A stretch of DNA of 41,618 bases from a virus. The stretch covers positions 1 to 41,618 of IMG/VR virus record IMGVR_UViG_3300032180_000019. One strand, written 5' to 3'. Shown one piece after another: positions 31,269 to 39,149 of this stretch (the first letter of the stretch is position 1; the number at the start of each line of letters is the position of its first letter). The notes below the pieces were generated by a model. That model had not been told where the DNA came from, searched no databases, and worked only from the letters and a program-made list of their open reading frames with translations. A program made the translations under genes and the position numbers.

Positions 31269-32177
31269 CTACTTCCTGCTGACCACGTCGACGTTCCTGC
31301 CGGACAGAGCGGCGCGGATCGTTTCTCGAAGGACGGCGTCTTTGCCCTTCGCATAAACCGTATCAGGACTGCCGGCCGCAGACGGCGCCGGTGGTTCCGT
31401 GCTGCCGGCTTTTTTCTGCTGCACCATCTGGTTGTACTTGGCCTGAAACTTTTTCTCGAAGTAGGTCTCGATCTTCTTCAAGTGCCCGAACGCCTGCTCG
31501 ACGGTGCCGCCCTCTTTCCCCTTAAAGTCCGCCCAGTACCACACGAGCGGTTCCAAAAGATGAACGTCGGGGTTGTCATACTCTTTGTCGTTCAGGTCCT
31601 TGTACTTCTCCTTCGCCGTCCGGAACTGGTTTTCGAGCTGCGTCTCGTAACGGAACTTCCGAAGCTCTTCCATCTCCTTGCCCAGCTTCTCTTCCAGGAC
31701 TGCCTGCGCCTGACGCTTCTGAAGCTCGGAGAACTTGACCGGATCGTTCGCGGCGGCCACCCATTCTTCGGGCGAAACATGCGCCGGGCCTTTCGGCTCA
31801 GGCGCCGCCGGCTGAGACTGCGGCTGAGGAGACGTTAGGCTTCGGTACCATTGCTGGAACTGGGGATTCTTGGTCAGGTTCTCCAGCACCTTGGCCTGTT
31901 TCTCCAACTCCGCTTTGGTAGCCGTCTCTTTCTGAAGCGTGGAAGAAGCTTTCTCTTTCCAGGCCTTCAGCATGGGCTCGACCGCTGTCCGGCTCTCGGG
32001 AGAAAGCGCGGCCAGCGAGGCCTCATCTACCTCGAACGGGTCCGGCGCAGCCGCTGGCGCCGGCGTAGGCTCCGGCGCAGATCCGCCTGAGCCTACGCCC
32101 GGCAAGTCCGGCTGAGCGGCGGCAGGCGCTGGCGATGAGCCGGCCGCAGCCGGCGCATCAATCGTTCCGGTTTCCAT
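31269..32177 (-). CDS. Scaffolding protein
   Basis: 302 aa. Ala/Pro-rich disordered N-terminus (1-60), then coiled-coil helices (QKETATKAELEKQAKVLENL, KYKDLNDKEYDNPDVH), and a basic C-terminus (GKDAVLRETIRAALSGRNVD) that would bind the capsid. Typical composition and place between portal and capsid. Confidence 0.75.
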   Translation of the reverse strand: METGTIDAPAAAGSSPAPAAAQPDLPGVGSGGSAPEPTPAPAAAPDPFEVDEASLAALSPESRTAVEPMLKAWKEKASSTLQKETATKAELEKQAKVLENLTKNPQFQQWYRSLTSPQPQSQPAAPEPKGPAHVSPEEWVAAANDPVKFSELQKRQAQAVLEEKLGKEMEELRKFRYETQLENQFRTAKEKYKDLNDKEYDNPDVHLLEPLVWYWADFKGKEGGTVEQAFGHLKKIETYFEKKFQAKYNQMVQQKKAGSTEPPAPSAAGSPDTVYAKGKDAVLRETIRAALSGRNVDVVSRK

Positions 32178-32202
32178 GGATCACACCCCCTTGAGAATCT
32201 GT

Positions 32203-32358
32203 TTAACGGCCGCGCCGCCCGCCGGTGGACATGCCCGTGCCGTACTTGCGCTTGATGTTGCCGCCGTGGTTCACGGTATGGGTATACATCTGCCCTTTGA
32301 GGGCGTAGCTGAGAGCGCCGTTCCCTTTCTTGCTGGCCGCTTTGATCAGACGTTTCAT
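32203..32358 (-). CDS. 51-aa basic Gly-rich protein
   Basis: ATG 32,358 with aaggagg 12 bases upstream and ATGA overlap with the next upstream gene. Sequence starts MKRLIKAASKKGNG and ends TGGRRGR, strongly basic. Likely a small head-packaging or DNA-contacting peptide. Too short for many gene callers; not recognised. Confidence 0.55.
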   Translation of the reverse strand: MKRLIKAASKKGNGALSYALKGQMYTHTVNHGGNIKRKYGTGMSTGGRRGR

Positions 32359-32672
32359 GTGAGGTAGATCCTCCTTTTGGTTTCCAGTCGGGCGCCGTGG
32401 ATACGATCACCGGATTCCCGCAAATTGAGCCGCTTCATCACTTCGGCTTTCTGGCGCTTGCTCGTGACGAACGTCCCCTTGTCCCACGTCTTGGGATCGT
32501 TTTCGTCGGCCAGGTGCTCCACCCATTCTGGACTCCGAAAATAGACGTCCGGCACACCGCCGCCACTACAGTCCCCACATCTGTCACAAGTTTCAAATTT
32601 TTCATGGGTGGTGTCGTCCCACCTGATGGTCTGTCTCCACGCTTTCTGGTTGCCGCATCCGTCGCAAATCAT
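32355..32672 (-). CDS. 105-aa zinc-finger protein between portal and scaffold
   Basis: CDGC near the N-terminus and CDRCGDC about 25 residues later form a zinc cluster. The C-terminal half is polar (FRSPEWVEHLADENDPKTWD) and basic. Small zinc proteins sit next to portal genes in many related phages; precise role unknown. ATGA overlap with the portal gene. Confidence 0.68.
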   Translation of the reverse strand: MICDGCGNQKAWRQTIRWDDTTHEKFETCDRCGDCSGGGVPDVYFRSPEWVEHLADENDPKTWDKGTFVTSKRQKAEVMKRLNLRESGDRIHGARLETKRRIYLT

Positions 32673-34711
32673 ACGGGCCTCTCCGCAGGGCGAGGCCCGT
32701 TGGTGGGAGGTTCAGGAAGAAGCATTTTCTGCATATCCAAATTATGTTTCTGCCGGTCCAGGTGGGCTTTGACCAGCGCCTCCTTGATCTTGAGTTCCGC
32801 TTGAATGATGCTCGCCTTCGCCTGCTCTTTCTCGGCCTGTGCGCGGACCTGCTCGGTCTGAAGCTGGATGGCGGCGGACTGCGCCTGCACCTGACCCTGG
32901 CCGGAGGATTGCTGGTGTTGGGCTTGGGCTTGCGCCATGGCCATCTGCTGTTGCTGCGCTTGCATCTGTTTCATCTGGCCGATTTCTCGACGGGCCACGT
33001 CGATGATGGGTTCAATGGCTTTGACCCCGACCTCGCGCAGAATCTCTTCGCCCAGAAGGAGAGACGCCTCGCTCCCCGGCTGAATTCCCAGCATCGGGAG
33101 CGCCTGAAGCATCTCCGTCATGATCTTGAGCTTGTTCTCCTTGTTCATGGGGAGCGTGCTTCCGGCCACCACGTCCACGTCCGGATCTTCCGGCAAGTCT
33201 ATGTTGGTGACGGACATCATGGCCGGGTTGACGCCGGGAATCCCGGGATCCGTCACGGCGCCGGGATTCCCGGCAGACGGCCGGTTCTGCATGGCTTTCA
33301 TGAGAGCGTCGTTCACCGTTTTCTCGCCCACGATCCGGACGATCTTGGGGAGCGTGAAATACTGTTTCATGAGCGACAGAAGTTTCCGCGCGACTTCGCC
33401 GATGTGGCCCTCCAGCACGTCCACCTTCTCGTCCGACCGCGCACGGCCGCCCTGCATCGTGAGCTGAAGCTCGAACTTCGTGCGCGTCTGCGTGCGGGCG
33501 CTCGAACCCCGGTCCGTCTCGGATTGGCCGCTCACGTTCCTCCACATCTCCATGATCAGGTTCCAGATCCCATAAATATCCTGCTGCACGGCGGCGTAGG
33601 GGGGGATAAAGATCTTGTTGCCGATGTCTTGCGCCGTGGCCCGGATCACCGCGCCGTCCACGCCGCGCGTGAACTTCTTCAGCTCGTCGTCCGTCACCGC
33701 GCCCTCGGAAATAAAAATCTGGCGGTTCCACCGCTTCAAGTGGTTGGTCATGATCGACATCATCTTCATGAGCTCAATGACGTGGTTCTCCCACGGCGCG
33801 ATGTCGGAGATCGGGTAAGGCTTGCCGGGCATAGGGTTGAACGAAAACATCACGGCGGGGAACCCTTCCATCTCGTAGGGCCAGGGCTTGGGAGACTTCA
33901 GATACTTTTCACAGCCTGGAGAAATCGTGCAAACCGTCTTGTGGTCCATGTCCCAAATTTCCCAAAGAGTCGCTTTCTGGACCTTGCCCTTATCAGACTT
34001 TTCTCCTTCTTTGGGGGAATCGTCCGGCTGAAGATCGTCGGCGTTCTCATAAATGTCTGACTCCTGGATCGCGCGCAGCGGCTTCTGGATGCGGAACGCC
34101 ATCCACCGGCTGTCGTAGGGGGGATTGAGAGAGTCGGGGGAAAAGAGAACGTCTTCCCACGGAACATGGTAGGCGAACACGCTCTCGTCTTTCACGAACT
34201 CACTGGTGATGATCTCGCCTTCTTTCCCTTTCTCCTTGACGTCCTTGGGCTGCTGCTCAACCACCATGGTCTCCGCCGTGTACCCGACCTTGATCCATCC
34301 GTGGCCGATCAAAATTACGTCCAAAAGAGCTTTCTTGACCTGGCGCTTTAAGTCCAGCTCGGCCCAGGTGTAGTTGATGAGCTGCTCCGCGATCCGCGCG
34401 GCGCCCAGGTCCTCGATCCGTTTGGGGTTCACTGTCACCCACGGGTCAGAGAAATAAAGCCGCGCGATCTCGGTCTTCACATAGGCAAAGACCAGGTTGA
34501 TCGGCAGCATGGGAATGTCCAGGTCCTGGCCTTGGGGAAACTTGCCGCCGTACTCTTCGACGATCTGTTTCCAGCGGTGCTCCCGCTCGATCTGCATCCG
34601 CCAGTTCTTCGTCGTCGAGATGGCTTCTTGCCACCCCTTGACCTCTTCCGCCTCTTTCCCCTCACGGGGGGACTCGGCAGAACCCAGTTTTGATTCTTTC
34701 TTCTTGGCCAT
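32669..34711 (-). CDS. Portal protein
   Basis: 680 aa. IPMLPINLVFAYVKTEIARL, then DPWVTVNPKR and LLDVILIGHGWIKVGY, are signatures of large podovirus-like portal proteins; crown region FVKDESVFAYHVPWEDVLF. The C-terminal ~80 residues are Gln/Ala-rich coiled coil (QMKQMQAQQQQMAMAQAQ). Start ATG 34,711 with agggag upstream. Forms the DNA gateway and motor docking ring. Confidence 0.88.
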   Translation of the reverse strand: MAKKKESKLGSAESPREGKEAEEVKGWQEAISTTKNWRMQIEREHRWKQIVEEYGGKFPQGQDLDIPMLPINLVFAYVKTEIARLYFSDPWVTVNPKRIEDLGAARIAEQLINYTWAELDLKRQVKKALLDVILIGHGWIKVGYTAETMVVEQQPKDVKEKGKEGEIITSEFVKDESVFAYHVPWEDVLFSPDSLNPPYDSRWMAFRIQKPLRAIQESDIYENADDLQPDDSPKEGEKSDKGKVQKATLWEIWDMDHKTVCTISPGCEKYLKSPKPWPYEMEGFPAVMFSFNPMPGKPYPISDIAPWENHVIELMKMMSIMTNHLKRWNRQIFISEGAVTDDELKKFTRGVDGAVIRATAQDIGNKIFIPPYAAVQQDIYGIWNLIMEMWRNVSGQSETDRGSSARTQTRTKFELQLTMQGGRARSDEKVDVLEGHIGEVARKLLSLMKQYFTLPKIVRIVGEKTVNDALMKAMQNRPSAGNPGAVTDPGIPGVNPAMMSVTNIDLPEDPDVDVVAGSTLPMNKENKLKIMTEMLQALPMLGIQPGSEASLLLGEEILREVGVKAIEPIIDVARREIGQMKQMQAQQQQMAMAQAQAQHQQSSGQGQVQAQSAAIQLQTEQVRAQAEKEQAKASIIQAELKIKEALVKAHLDRQKHNLDMQKMLLPEPPTNGPRPAERPV

Positions 34712-34737
34712 AAACTCCCTAATTTCCCTATAAATCT

Positions 34738-34778
34738 ACGCCGGGGGTGTTCGCGGGGGCGAGACGGTCCCCCGGCGT
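34738..34778 (-). other. Strong hairpin upstream of the portal gene
   Basis: Perfect 10-bp arms acgccggggg (34,738-34,747) / cccccggcgt (34,769-34,778) with a 21-nt loop. Located 27 bp upstream of the portal start. Could be a 5' UTR control structure; no U-run. Confidence 0.6.
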
Positions 34779-34820
34779 TCGACCCGCGCGTGACCACGAG
34801 ATTGGTCCACTGGCCCCCAT

Positions 34821-34885
34821 GAAACAGAACCGGCCGCGAGGGGGTCAGGCCCCTGACGGCCGGTTTTGTTTCACATGAAACAAAA
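34821..34885. terminator. Terminator-like structure with two competing hairpins
   Basis: Arms gaaacagaaccggccg (34,821-34,836) and cggccggttttgtttc (34,857-34,872) pair over 16 bp with one wobble. The same ttttgtttca arm (34,864-34,873) also pairs perfectly with tgaaacaaaa (34,876-34,885). U-runs on either strand. Lies between the gene ending at 34,900 and the portal leader. Confidence 0.7.
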
Positions 34886-34899
34886 GTGTCAAATCCTGA

Positions 34900-35088
34900 T
34901 CAAAAACCCGCTTTCTTCCTGCACTTCGGGCAGAGAAGCCGCGCCCGGATCACCTGTCTGTCCGTCAACGTATGCACCAACCACCCTTCCGGCGCTTCCG
35001 GCGGTGCGAACCATTGCACCACCTTGTAGTCCCCGTCCTCTTCCTTGCCGCACACGTCGCATTCGTACCAGACAGGAAACCGGATCAC
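34900..35088 (-). CDS. 62-aa zinc-ribbon protein, GTG start
   Basis: GTG at 35,088, one base after the preceding TGA, is preferred; a TTG at 35,136 would add 16 residues that overlap the neighbour. WYECDVCGKEEDG and RLLCPKCRKKAGF supply two CxxC pairs. Last gene before the hairpins at 34.8 kb. Function unknown. Confidence 0.6.
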   Translation of the reverse strand: MIRFPVWYECDVCGKEEDGDYKVVQWFAPPEAPEGWLVHTLTDRQVIRARLLCPKCRKKAGF

Positions 35089-35089
35089 C

Positions 35090-35293
35090 TCAGCCGTCCA
35101 ATTCCGGCCGTCCCAGAACGCCGGCGGGGTTGACAAAAGCTGTCAACGGCCCGCGCAGCACGTCCCACTGTCTGTTTTTCGCGCACCACCCAAGGTCCAA
35201 AACGTCGCCCTTCTTCACGTCGTAGGCCGTGTCATACGGCCGGACGTCCCTCAAAACCAAAACACTCGGGCCAGCCCACCATCCCGGCATCAT
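35090..35293 (-). CDS. 67-aa hypothetical protein
   Basis: ATG 35,293 overlaps the previous TGA. Trp/Val-rich with SH3-like strands (VKKGDVLDLGWCAKNRQWDV). No recognised family. Part of a coupled run of tiny genes between TerL and portal. Confidence 0.6.
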   Translation of the reverse strand: MMPGWWAGPSVLVLRDVRPYDTAYDVKKGDVLDLGWCAKNRQWDVLRGPLTAFVNPAGVLGRPELDG

Positions 35294-35460
35294 CGCTTCC
35301 TCGTCATGCGGACCCTGTCCGCCGCCCGCTCTTTCACCAGGTCCATGAGCGCCTTGATCTCCTCGCCAGAAAACTCCAGCCGCACGCCGAAGGTGCTGTC
35401 AAGGTTCTCCCGGTCGCCGTCCAGCCTCAACCAGTAATTGCCTTCCGAATGGATCATCAT
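35290..35460 (-). CDS. 56-aa hypothetical protein
   Basis: ATG 35,460 overlaps the TGA of the zinc-finger ORF upstream. Begins MMIHSEGNYWLRLDGDREN; FSGEEIKALMDLVKERAADR forms a helix. Longer upstream frame is not needed. Unknown function. Confidence 0.6.
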   Translation of the reverse strand: MMIHSEGNYWLRLDGDRENLDSTFGVRLEFSGEEIKALMDLVKERAADRVRMTRKR

Positions 35461-35558
35461 TTCTGGCACCGGTCGCATGGCATCAAGATCCAGCCCTTGC
35501 CCAGATGGTCCACCAGCATCTGACCCGTGCCCTTGCACCGACGGCATGTCTCGGTCAT
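35457..35558 (-). CDS. 33-aa CxxC...CxxC zinc protein
   Basis: ATG 35,558 (ATGA overlap upstream) to TGA 35,457 (ATGA overlap downstream). CRRCKGTGQM then MPCDRCQK: a DnaJ-zinc-finger-like pair of knuckles in a complete 33-residue protein. Overlaps on both sides strongly support it. Confidence 0.6.
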   Translation of the reverse strand: MTETCRRCKGTGQMLVDHLGKGWILMPCDRCQK

Positions 35559-35983
35559 GAGGCGGGCCTCAAGTCAAAGCTTCTCAGAGCCGCCACACAT
35601 ATTGCTTTTGAAAAAGATTGTTCCAAAGAGTGGCCAATACATTCACATTCCTTTAAAATATCGACTTTCCAGTCGTTGACATCTTCTCCCTTGGTGGATT
35701 CTGCTGATCTGACTGCATTCATTTTTATCTGAAACCCGTCCTTCAAAAGCTTTTCAATGATATCCAGCGCGTCACGAGAACTTTCAAAATAATTCGGAAG
35801 AGTGGAAGTGTCGACATCCTCGGTTCCGGTTGCTGGATGACCATTCCATTCAGCGTCTGGCGAGTAATATACATCAGGACTCGCCAAGAACCTTTTCTCT
35901 GGAAATTTTCTGTATAGATTTTTTGTCCACCACTTACACCCAAGAACATTTTCGGCCACAAATATGTTCATTTTCTCGCTCAT
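35555..35983 (-). CDS. Phage ABA-sandwich-like protein
   Basis: 142 aa. SRDALDIIEKLLKDGFQIKM, then WKVDILKEC and a final SFSKAICVAALRSFDL helix, match the pattern of small phage ABA-sandwich proteins (DA..viekL...g, W.v......, AI..AAL). DNA is AT-richer than the neighbours, hinting at recent acquisition. ATGA overlap with TerL. Confidence 0.65.
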   Translation of the reverse strand: MSEKMNIFVAENVLGCKWWTKNLYRKFPEKRFLASPDVYYSPDAEWNGHPATGTEDVDTSTLPNYFESSRDALDIIEKLLKDGFQIKMNAVRSAESTKGEDVNDWKVDILKECECIGHSLEQSFSKAICVAALRSFDLRPAS

Positions 35984-37434
35984 GACGGCCTCAAATCCGA
36001 CAGGTACCGCTCATACACGTCGCCCATCACCCGGTTGTCCAGTTCCTTCATCGCGTAGCCGACGGTGCCGGGTTTATATTGGTGCTCTTGGACGTGGGCG
36101 CTTCCGGGGACCAGATAGTCGAGCTGATAGCTCAGGGCGTCGATCAGATCGTCGTGCTTGCCGCGCGGGAAACTCAGCAGCTCATCCTCCACGTCTTTCA
36201 TGTCGTTCCGGAGATAGACGAGGCCCTGCTCAAAGTACGGCTGAAGTCGGCGGATGCGGGCTTCCTTCTTTTCTTGGTTGGCACGACGGCCCATCTCGTC
36301 GATGGAGAAAAACTTTCCGCGCGCGCGCATCTCGCGCTCCAGGTCGTACTTCAGGGTCAGTTGGAAGGAGACTGTTTCAAGACCGATTCGAGTAAGTCTC
36401 CATTTTTCGACAAGTTCAAAGACAGCTTTGACAAGGTCTGAGGGGACCATTCGCCGATGAATGCGGTCGACAACATAGATTTCCCGCGACGGAGACATTC
36501 CGGCAACCACAAGTGCTGAATAATCCGCATCTCTTGAGAGTGAGATGGCGGGGTCGACAGTGAGATAGAAAGAGAGCGGGGGGAGCTTCGCAGCATCATA
36601 GTGCTTGAGCCAGGAAGCTTTAAAATCAGCAGCCGACTCGTCGATTGGGTTGTTGAGGTACTGCGCAGAAAATTCGTAAGAGCCTTTCGCAGATCGGAGG
36701 CTGTCGAGATATTCAAGACTGAACTTCTCTGGGAAGATGACTTCTTGGCGCGTCTCATCTTTGTAGGCCGTCCTCACAAAAGGATCGAAGTTCGGGTCTT
36801 GAAGAAGGTCTGAATAAAGATCGTCTTGGTGCCACCGCGTTCCTACCACCACGATGGTTCCGTTTGGTTCCAGGAGGTCCAGCAAGTCCTTGTAGTAGAG
36901 TTTGACTTTCTGTCGTTGTTCCGGCGTGCTCACGTTCTCGCGCGCCACGATGTCGTCCGCCACGATAAGGTCATAATGTTGACCGGTCTGCTCCTTCTCA
37001 ATCCCCGTCGTCGCCCACGTCGGCGCATCCAGGATCTTCTTCCTCATGGCCACCGTGCACTCGTCCTGGTTCCAGTTGTAGCTCTGGAAATTGCCGAAGA
37101 AACGCGACATCCATTGCCCGGGGGCAAGATAGTGCTGTATCGACTTCAGATATTTCCGGCTGTTTTCCCATACCGCGTTCGTGATCAAAATCCGAATGTC
37201 CGGGTTCCGTAACACCTGCTGGATCGTCCACGCCTTCGTCACCACCGACGACTTCAAATGGTTCCGGGGCACCAGAATCAGCTTCCGCTTCGCCGGCCGA
37301 CGTAGATGCTCCGCCATCTCGTCGTGAATGGCGCCCCAGTCCTTATACCCCAACACCTTCCCAACCAGCCTCAACCCGAAGGGCGATTTCAAGGCGTGCT
37401 GCATCCGCTCAATGTCACCCTTCGTCATCGCCAA
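35980..37434 (-). CDS. terL: Terminase large subunit
   Basis: 484 aa. Walker A-like LVPRNHLKSS (residues ~55-63), Walker B LIVADDIV near 155, coupling motif VVVGTRWHQDDLY; the nuclease part has TVDPAISLSRDADYSA and the late HDDLIDALSY acidic motif. TTG 37,434 has ggggag at 8-base spacing; ATG 37,428 is the alternative. ATP-driven DNA packaging motor and cutting enzyme. Confidence 0.92.
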   Translation of the reverse strand: MAMTKGDIERMQHALKSPFGLRLVGKVLGYKDWGAIHDEMAEHLRRPAKRKLILVPRNHLKSSVVTKAWTIQQVLRNPDIRILITNAVWENSRKYLKSIQHYLAPGQWMSRFFGNFQSYNWNQDECTVAMRKKILDAPTWATTGIEKEQTGQHYDLIVADDIVARENVSTPEQRQKVKLYYKDLLDLLEPNGTIVVVGTRWHQDDLYSDLLQDPNFDPFVRTAYKDETRQEVIFPEKFSLEYLDSLRSAKGSYEFSAQYLNNPIDESAADFKASWLKHYDAAKLPPLSFYLTVDPAISLSRDADYSALVVAGMSPSREIYVVDRIHRRMVPSDLVKAVFELVEKWRLTRIGLETVSFQLTLKYDLEREMRARGKFFSIDEMGRRANQEKKEARIRRLQPYFEQGLVYLRNDMKDVEDELLSFPRGKHDDLIDALSYQLDYLVPGSAHVQEHQYKPGTVGYAMKELDNRVMGDVYERYLSDLRPS

Positions 37435-37496
37435 AGGTCTTGCTCCCCAGCCCCCGTGTTTCCTACACTCTCTCCCAGTCCTGTCAGGAGGACCCC

Positions 37497-37616
37497 ATGG
37501 AAAAGAAAGCCCGCCTCGTCGCCTCTGTCCTCATGCTCAGCATCGTCTGCTTCACCGTCGGCTATAAGTGCGGCCAGATCCACGCCACCCACTCCGTCGC
37601 CGGGAAACTCAAATGA
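37497..37616 (+). CDS. 39-aa membrane-anchored small protein, opposite strand
   Basis: ATG 37,497 behind aggagg. Basic start MEKKAR, then a hydrophobic helix LVASVLMLSIVCFTVGYKCG. ATGA overlap with the next gene. A weak promoter-like TTGCTC-18-TACACT lies at 37,440-37,469. Reads against the late operon. Confidence 0.55.
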   Translation: MEKKARLVASVLMLSIVCFTVGYKCGQIHATHSVAGKLK

Positions 37617-37945
37617 GCCAACGCCCCCTCAACAAATACACCGGCCTCGATAACCGCGACCTCAAAGCCCGCTCCGTCCTCACCTGGCGCGAGAAAGCCA
37701 CCGCCCGCCTCAAACGGTTCATCGAAGTCTGGGAAGCCGCCAGCTCACTCGATGAAGTCATGTCCGCCATGAACATGCGCCGTCGCCAAGCATCCTACAC
37801 CGCCACCTACCTCCGCCTGCGCCACGGCGTCAAACTCAAAAAGTTCCCGCACGCCGTCCGCCGAAAGCTCGACTCCAAAGATCTCCAGGCCCACCTCAAC
37901 CACGTCAGAGCTTCACTGCCACCCACGCTAAAACACCAACCATAA
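37613..37945 (+). CDS. 110-aa helix-turn-helix-like protein, opposite strand
   Basis: ATG 37,613 overlaps the previous stop. Begins MSQRPLNKYTGLDNRDLKAR; FIEVWEAASSLDEVMSAMNM and RRRQASYTATYLRLRHGVKL resemble the small DNA-binding helical domain of phage proteins that choose DNA (TerS-like or regulatory). With the preceding ORF it makes a two-gene cassette inserted against the late operon between TerS and TerL. Confidence 0.65.
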   Translation: MSQRPLNKYTGLDNRDLKARSVLTWREKATARLKRFIEVWEAASSLDEVMSAMNMRRRQASYTATYLRLRHGVKLKKFPHAVRRKLDSKDLQAHLNHVRASLPPTLKHQP

Positions 37946-38012
37946 ACAAAAAGCCCCAACAGTCCAGAAAGTCCACCAGCCGCACCAACTTCTCCACACC
38001 GCCAGGCGTCAC
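37905..38012 (-). CDS. 35-aa one-TM peptide
   Basis: GTG 38,012 overlaps the previous TGA (GTGA). Hydrophobic helix CWGFLFMVGVLAWVAVKL at the end. Its last 41 bases overlap the opposing gene ending at 37,945. Small; support rests on the coupled start. Confidence 0.45.
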   Translation of the reverse strand: MTPGGVEKLVRLVDFLDCWGFLFMVGVLAWVAVKL

Positions 38013-38167
38013 CACTCTCTCCCAGAGTAAAGCGCGTGCGGATACATCACCCAGTCCGCGTCCCGCGCACCACACTCACAGATCCTCCATCCACCCTCCT
38101 GCTCCACCCACTCGTGCTCGTGGCGCACAGGAACTTCCTTCGACTTCTTTCGGGAGACTCCCTTCAC
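38009..38167 (-). CDS. 52-aa Cys/His/Trp-rich small protein, GTG start
   Basis: GTG 38,167 overlaps the preceding TGA. HEHEWVEQEGGWRICECGAR supplies HxH and CxC as possible metal ligands. Late operon, between TerS and TerL. Function unknown. Confidence 0.5.
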   Translation of the reverse strand: MKGVSRKKSKEVPVRHEHEWVEQEGGWRICECGARDADWVMYPHALYSGREW

Positions 38168-38388
38168 TGGATGCCCTTCAGAAGGCGTCTGGAAGCCTCA
38201 GCAATCGTCTGAACCATCCCAGGGTATCTCCGCACGTCTACTTGGCCTTGGCCACACTCTCCGCAGATTCTGAAGCCTTCTAGGACCATTCGCCAGGCGT
38301 GGACATGGCCTTTTATTTCTTTCGTGGTCGGTCGTGGACCAATACTCAAAAGTGACGTATGGGGGGTGGGGTTATTTTTTCTGGACAT
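38164..38388 (-). CDS. 74-aa zinc-knuckle-like protein
   Basis: ATG 38,388 behind ggagg, inside the TerS end. FRICGECGQGQVD carries a CxxC; with HVHAW His residues a zinc site is possible. Followed by the GTGA-coupled gene. Unknown function. Confidence 0.55.
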   Translation of the reverse strand: MSRKNNPTPHTSLLSIGPRPTTKEIKGHVHAWRMVLEGFRICGECGQGQVDVRRYPGMVQTIAEASRRLLKGIQ

Positions 38389-38929
38389 GACCCGCCTCCC
38401 CACCGCCCCCACCCCCTCCCTTCTCCTTCGATAGTTCACATGAACTATCTCCGCTCGAAGGAGAAGCGTCAGACTTGCTATGAATCTGCTCAACATCAAT
38501 GATCTTGGCTGACTCCATTTCCCATTCGGACGGCGTATCGGACGCTTGCGGCACCGACTGTCTCATCTCCGGAGCGTATCTTTCTCGACGGAAAGCTCTG
38601 AGATACGCCATCCGATCAATAACATACTTCGGTTCAAGGGCTAAATTGGCATTGACAGCTTCAACCCGATATCCATAAATTTCCTTTAGCTTCTCCCAAG
38701 CGGCGCGAAAAGCGGGGTCTGCGACAACATGCCGATAAAAAGAAGATTCCGAGATGCCGACCTTCGCACAAGCTTCTTTCACTCCAACACCGTGCGGATT
38801 CTCTTCCAACATTTCAATGAGCATCTTCTTCTGCTCAACCGTGACACCGTTTGAGGCCGTATCCTGAAGATAACCCGTTGCCCGATCTATCGTATACTCA
38901 TGAGAACGGACGCGGACGAGCTCACCCAC
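38372..38929 (-). CDS. terS: Terminase small subunit
   Basis: 185 aa, GTG 38,929 with gggggtg upstream. Helix-turn-helix HGVGVKEACAKVGISESSFY at residues ~47-66 followed by a helical oligomerisation region and AYLRAFRRERYAPE. The Gly-rich end (KGGGGGGGEAG) is a flexible tail. Recognises pac DNA and presents it to TerL. First gene of the late operon. Confidence 0.78.
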   Translation of the reverse strand: MGELVRVRSHEYTIDRATGYLQDTASNGVTVEQKKMLIEMLEENPHGVGVKEACAKVGISESSFYRHVVADPAFRAAWEKLKEIYGYRVEAVNANLALEPKYVIDRMAYLRAFRRERYAPEMRQSVPQASDTPSEWEMESAKIIDVEQIHSKSDASPSSGDSSCELSKEKGGGGGGGEAGHVQKK

Positions 38930-39149
38930 AAAACACCCCCGACAACAAATCTTGGAGACGGTGAAGAGAACGGGCCGCCTAGCTCCGCATGAGAAGTCTC
39001 TCTTCTGACAAATTCAGCCTGACCATTGCAAACGGCAGCAAACCGCGCAGATGCTGACAAACGACCGCAAGAAGCTCATTTCGCGCAAATCGCGCACACA
39101 CATCTTCAGAGAGTGATTTTGACAACTGGTAGCTTCTCCAGCGTCAAGT
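38930..39149. other. TerS leader with operator-like repeats, no gene
   Basis: No convincing ORF. Contains GCAAACGGCAGCAAA (39,028-39,042), gcaaaccgcgcag, gacaaacgaccgcaag and cgcgcaaatcgcgc, all variants of the 8.2-kb operator-like motif, in about 70 bp. Confidence 0.55.
39028..39049 (+). promoter_or_regulatory. Shared operator-like motif upstream of TerS
   Basis: 22 bases differing at only two positions from 8203-8224. Sits in the leader between the leftward promoter and terS. Confidence 0.6.

Noticed and set aside
32744-34060. 438-aa plus-strand ORF opposite the portal gene
   Set aside because: His/Leu/Val-rich shadow of the portal codons; portal identity is firm.
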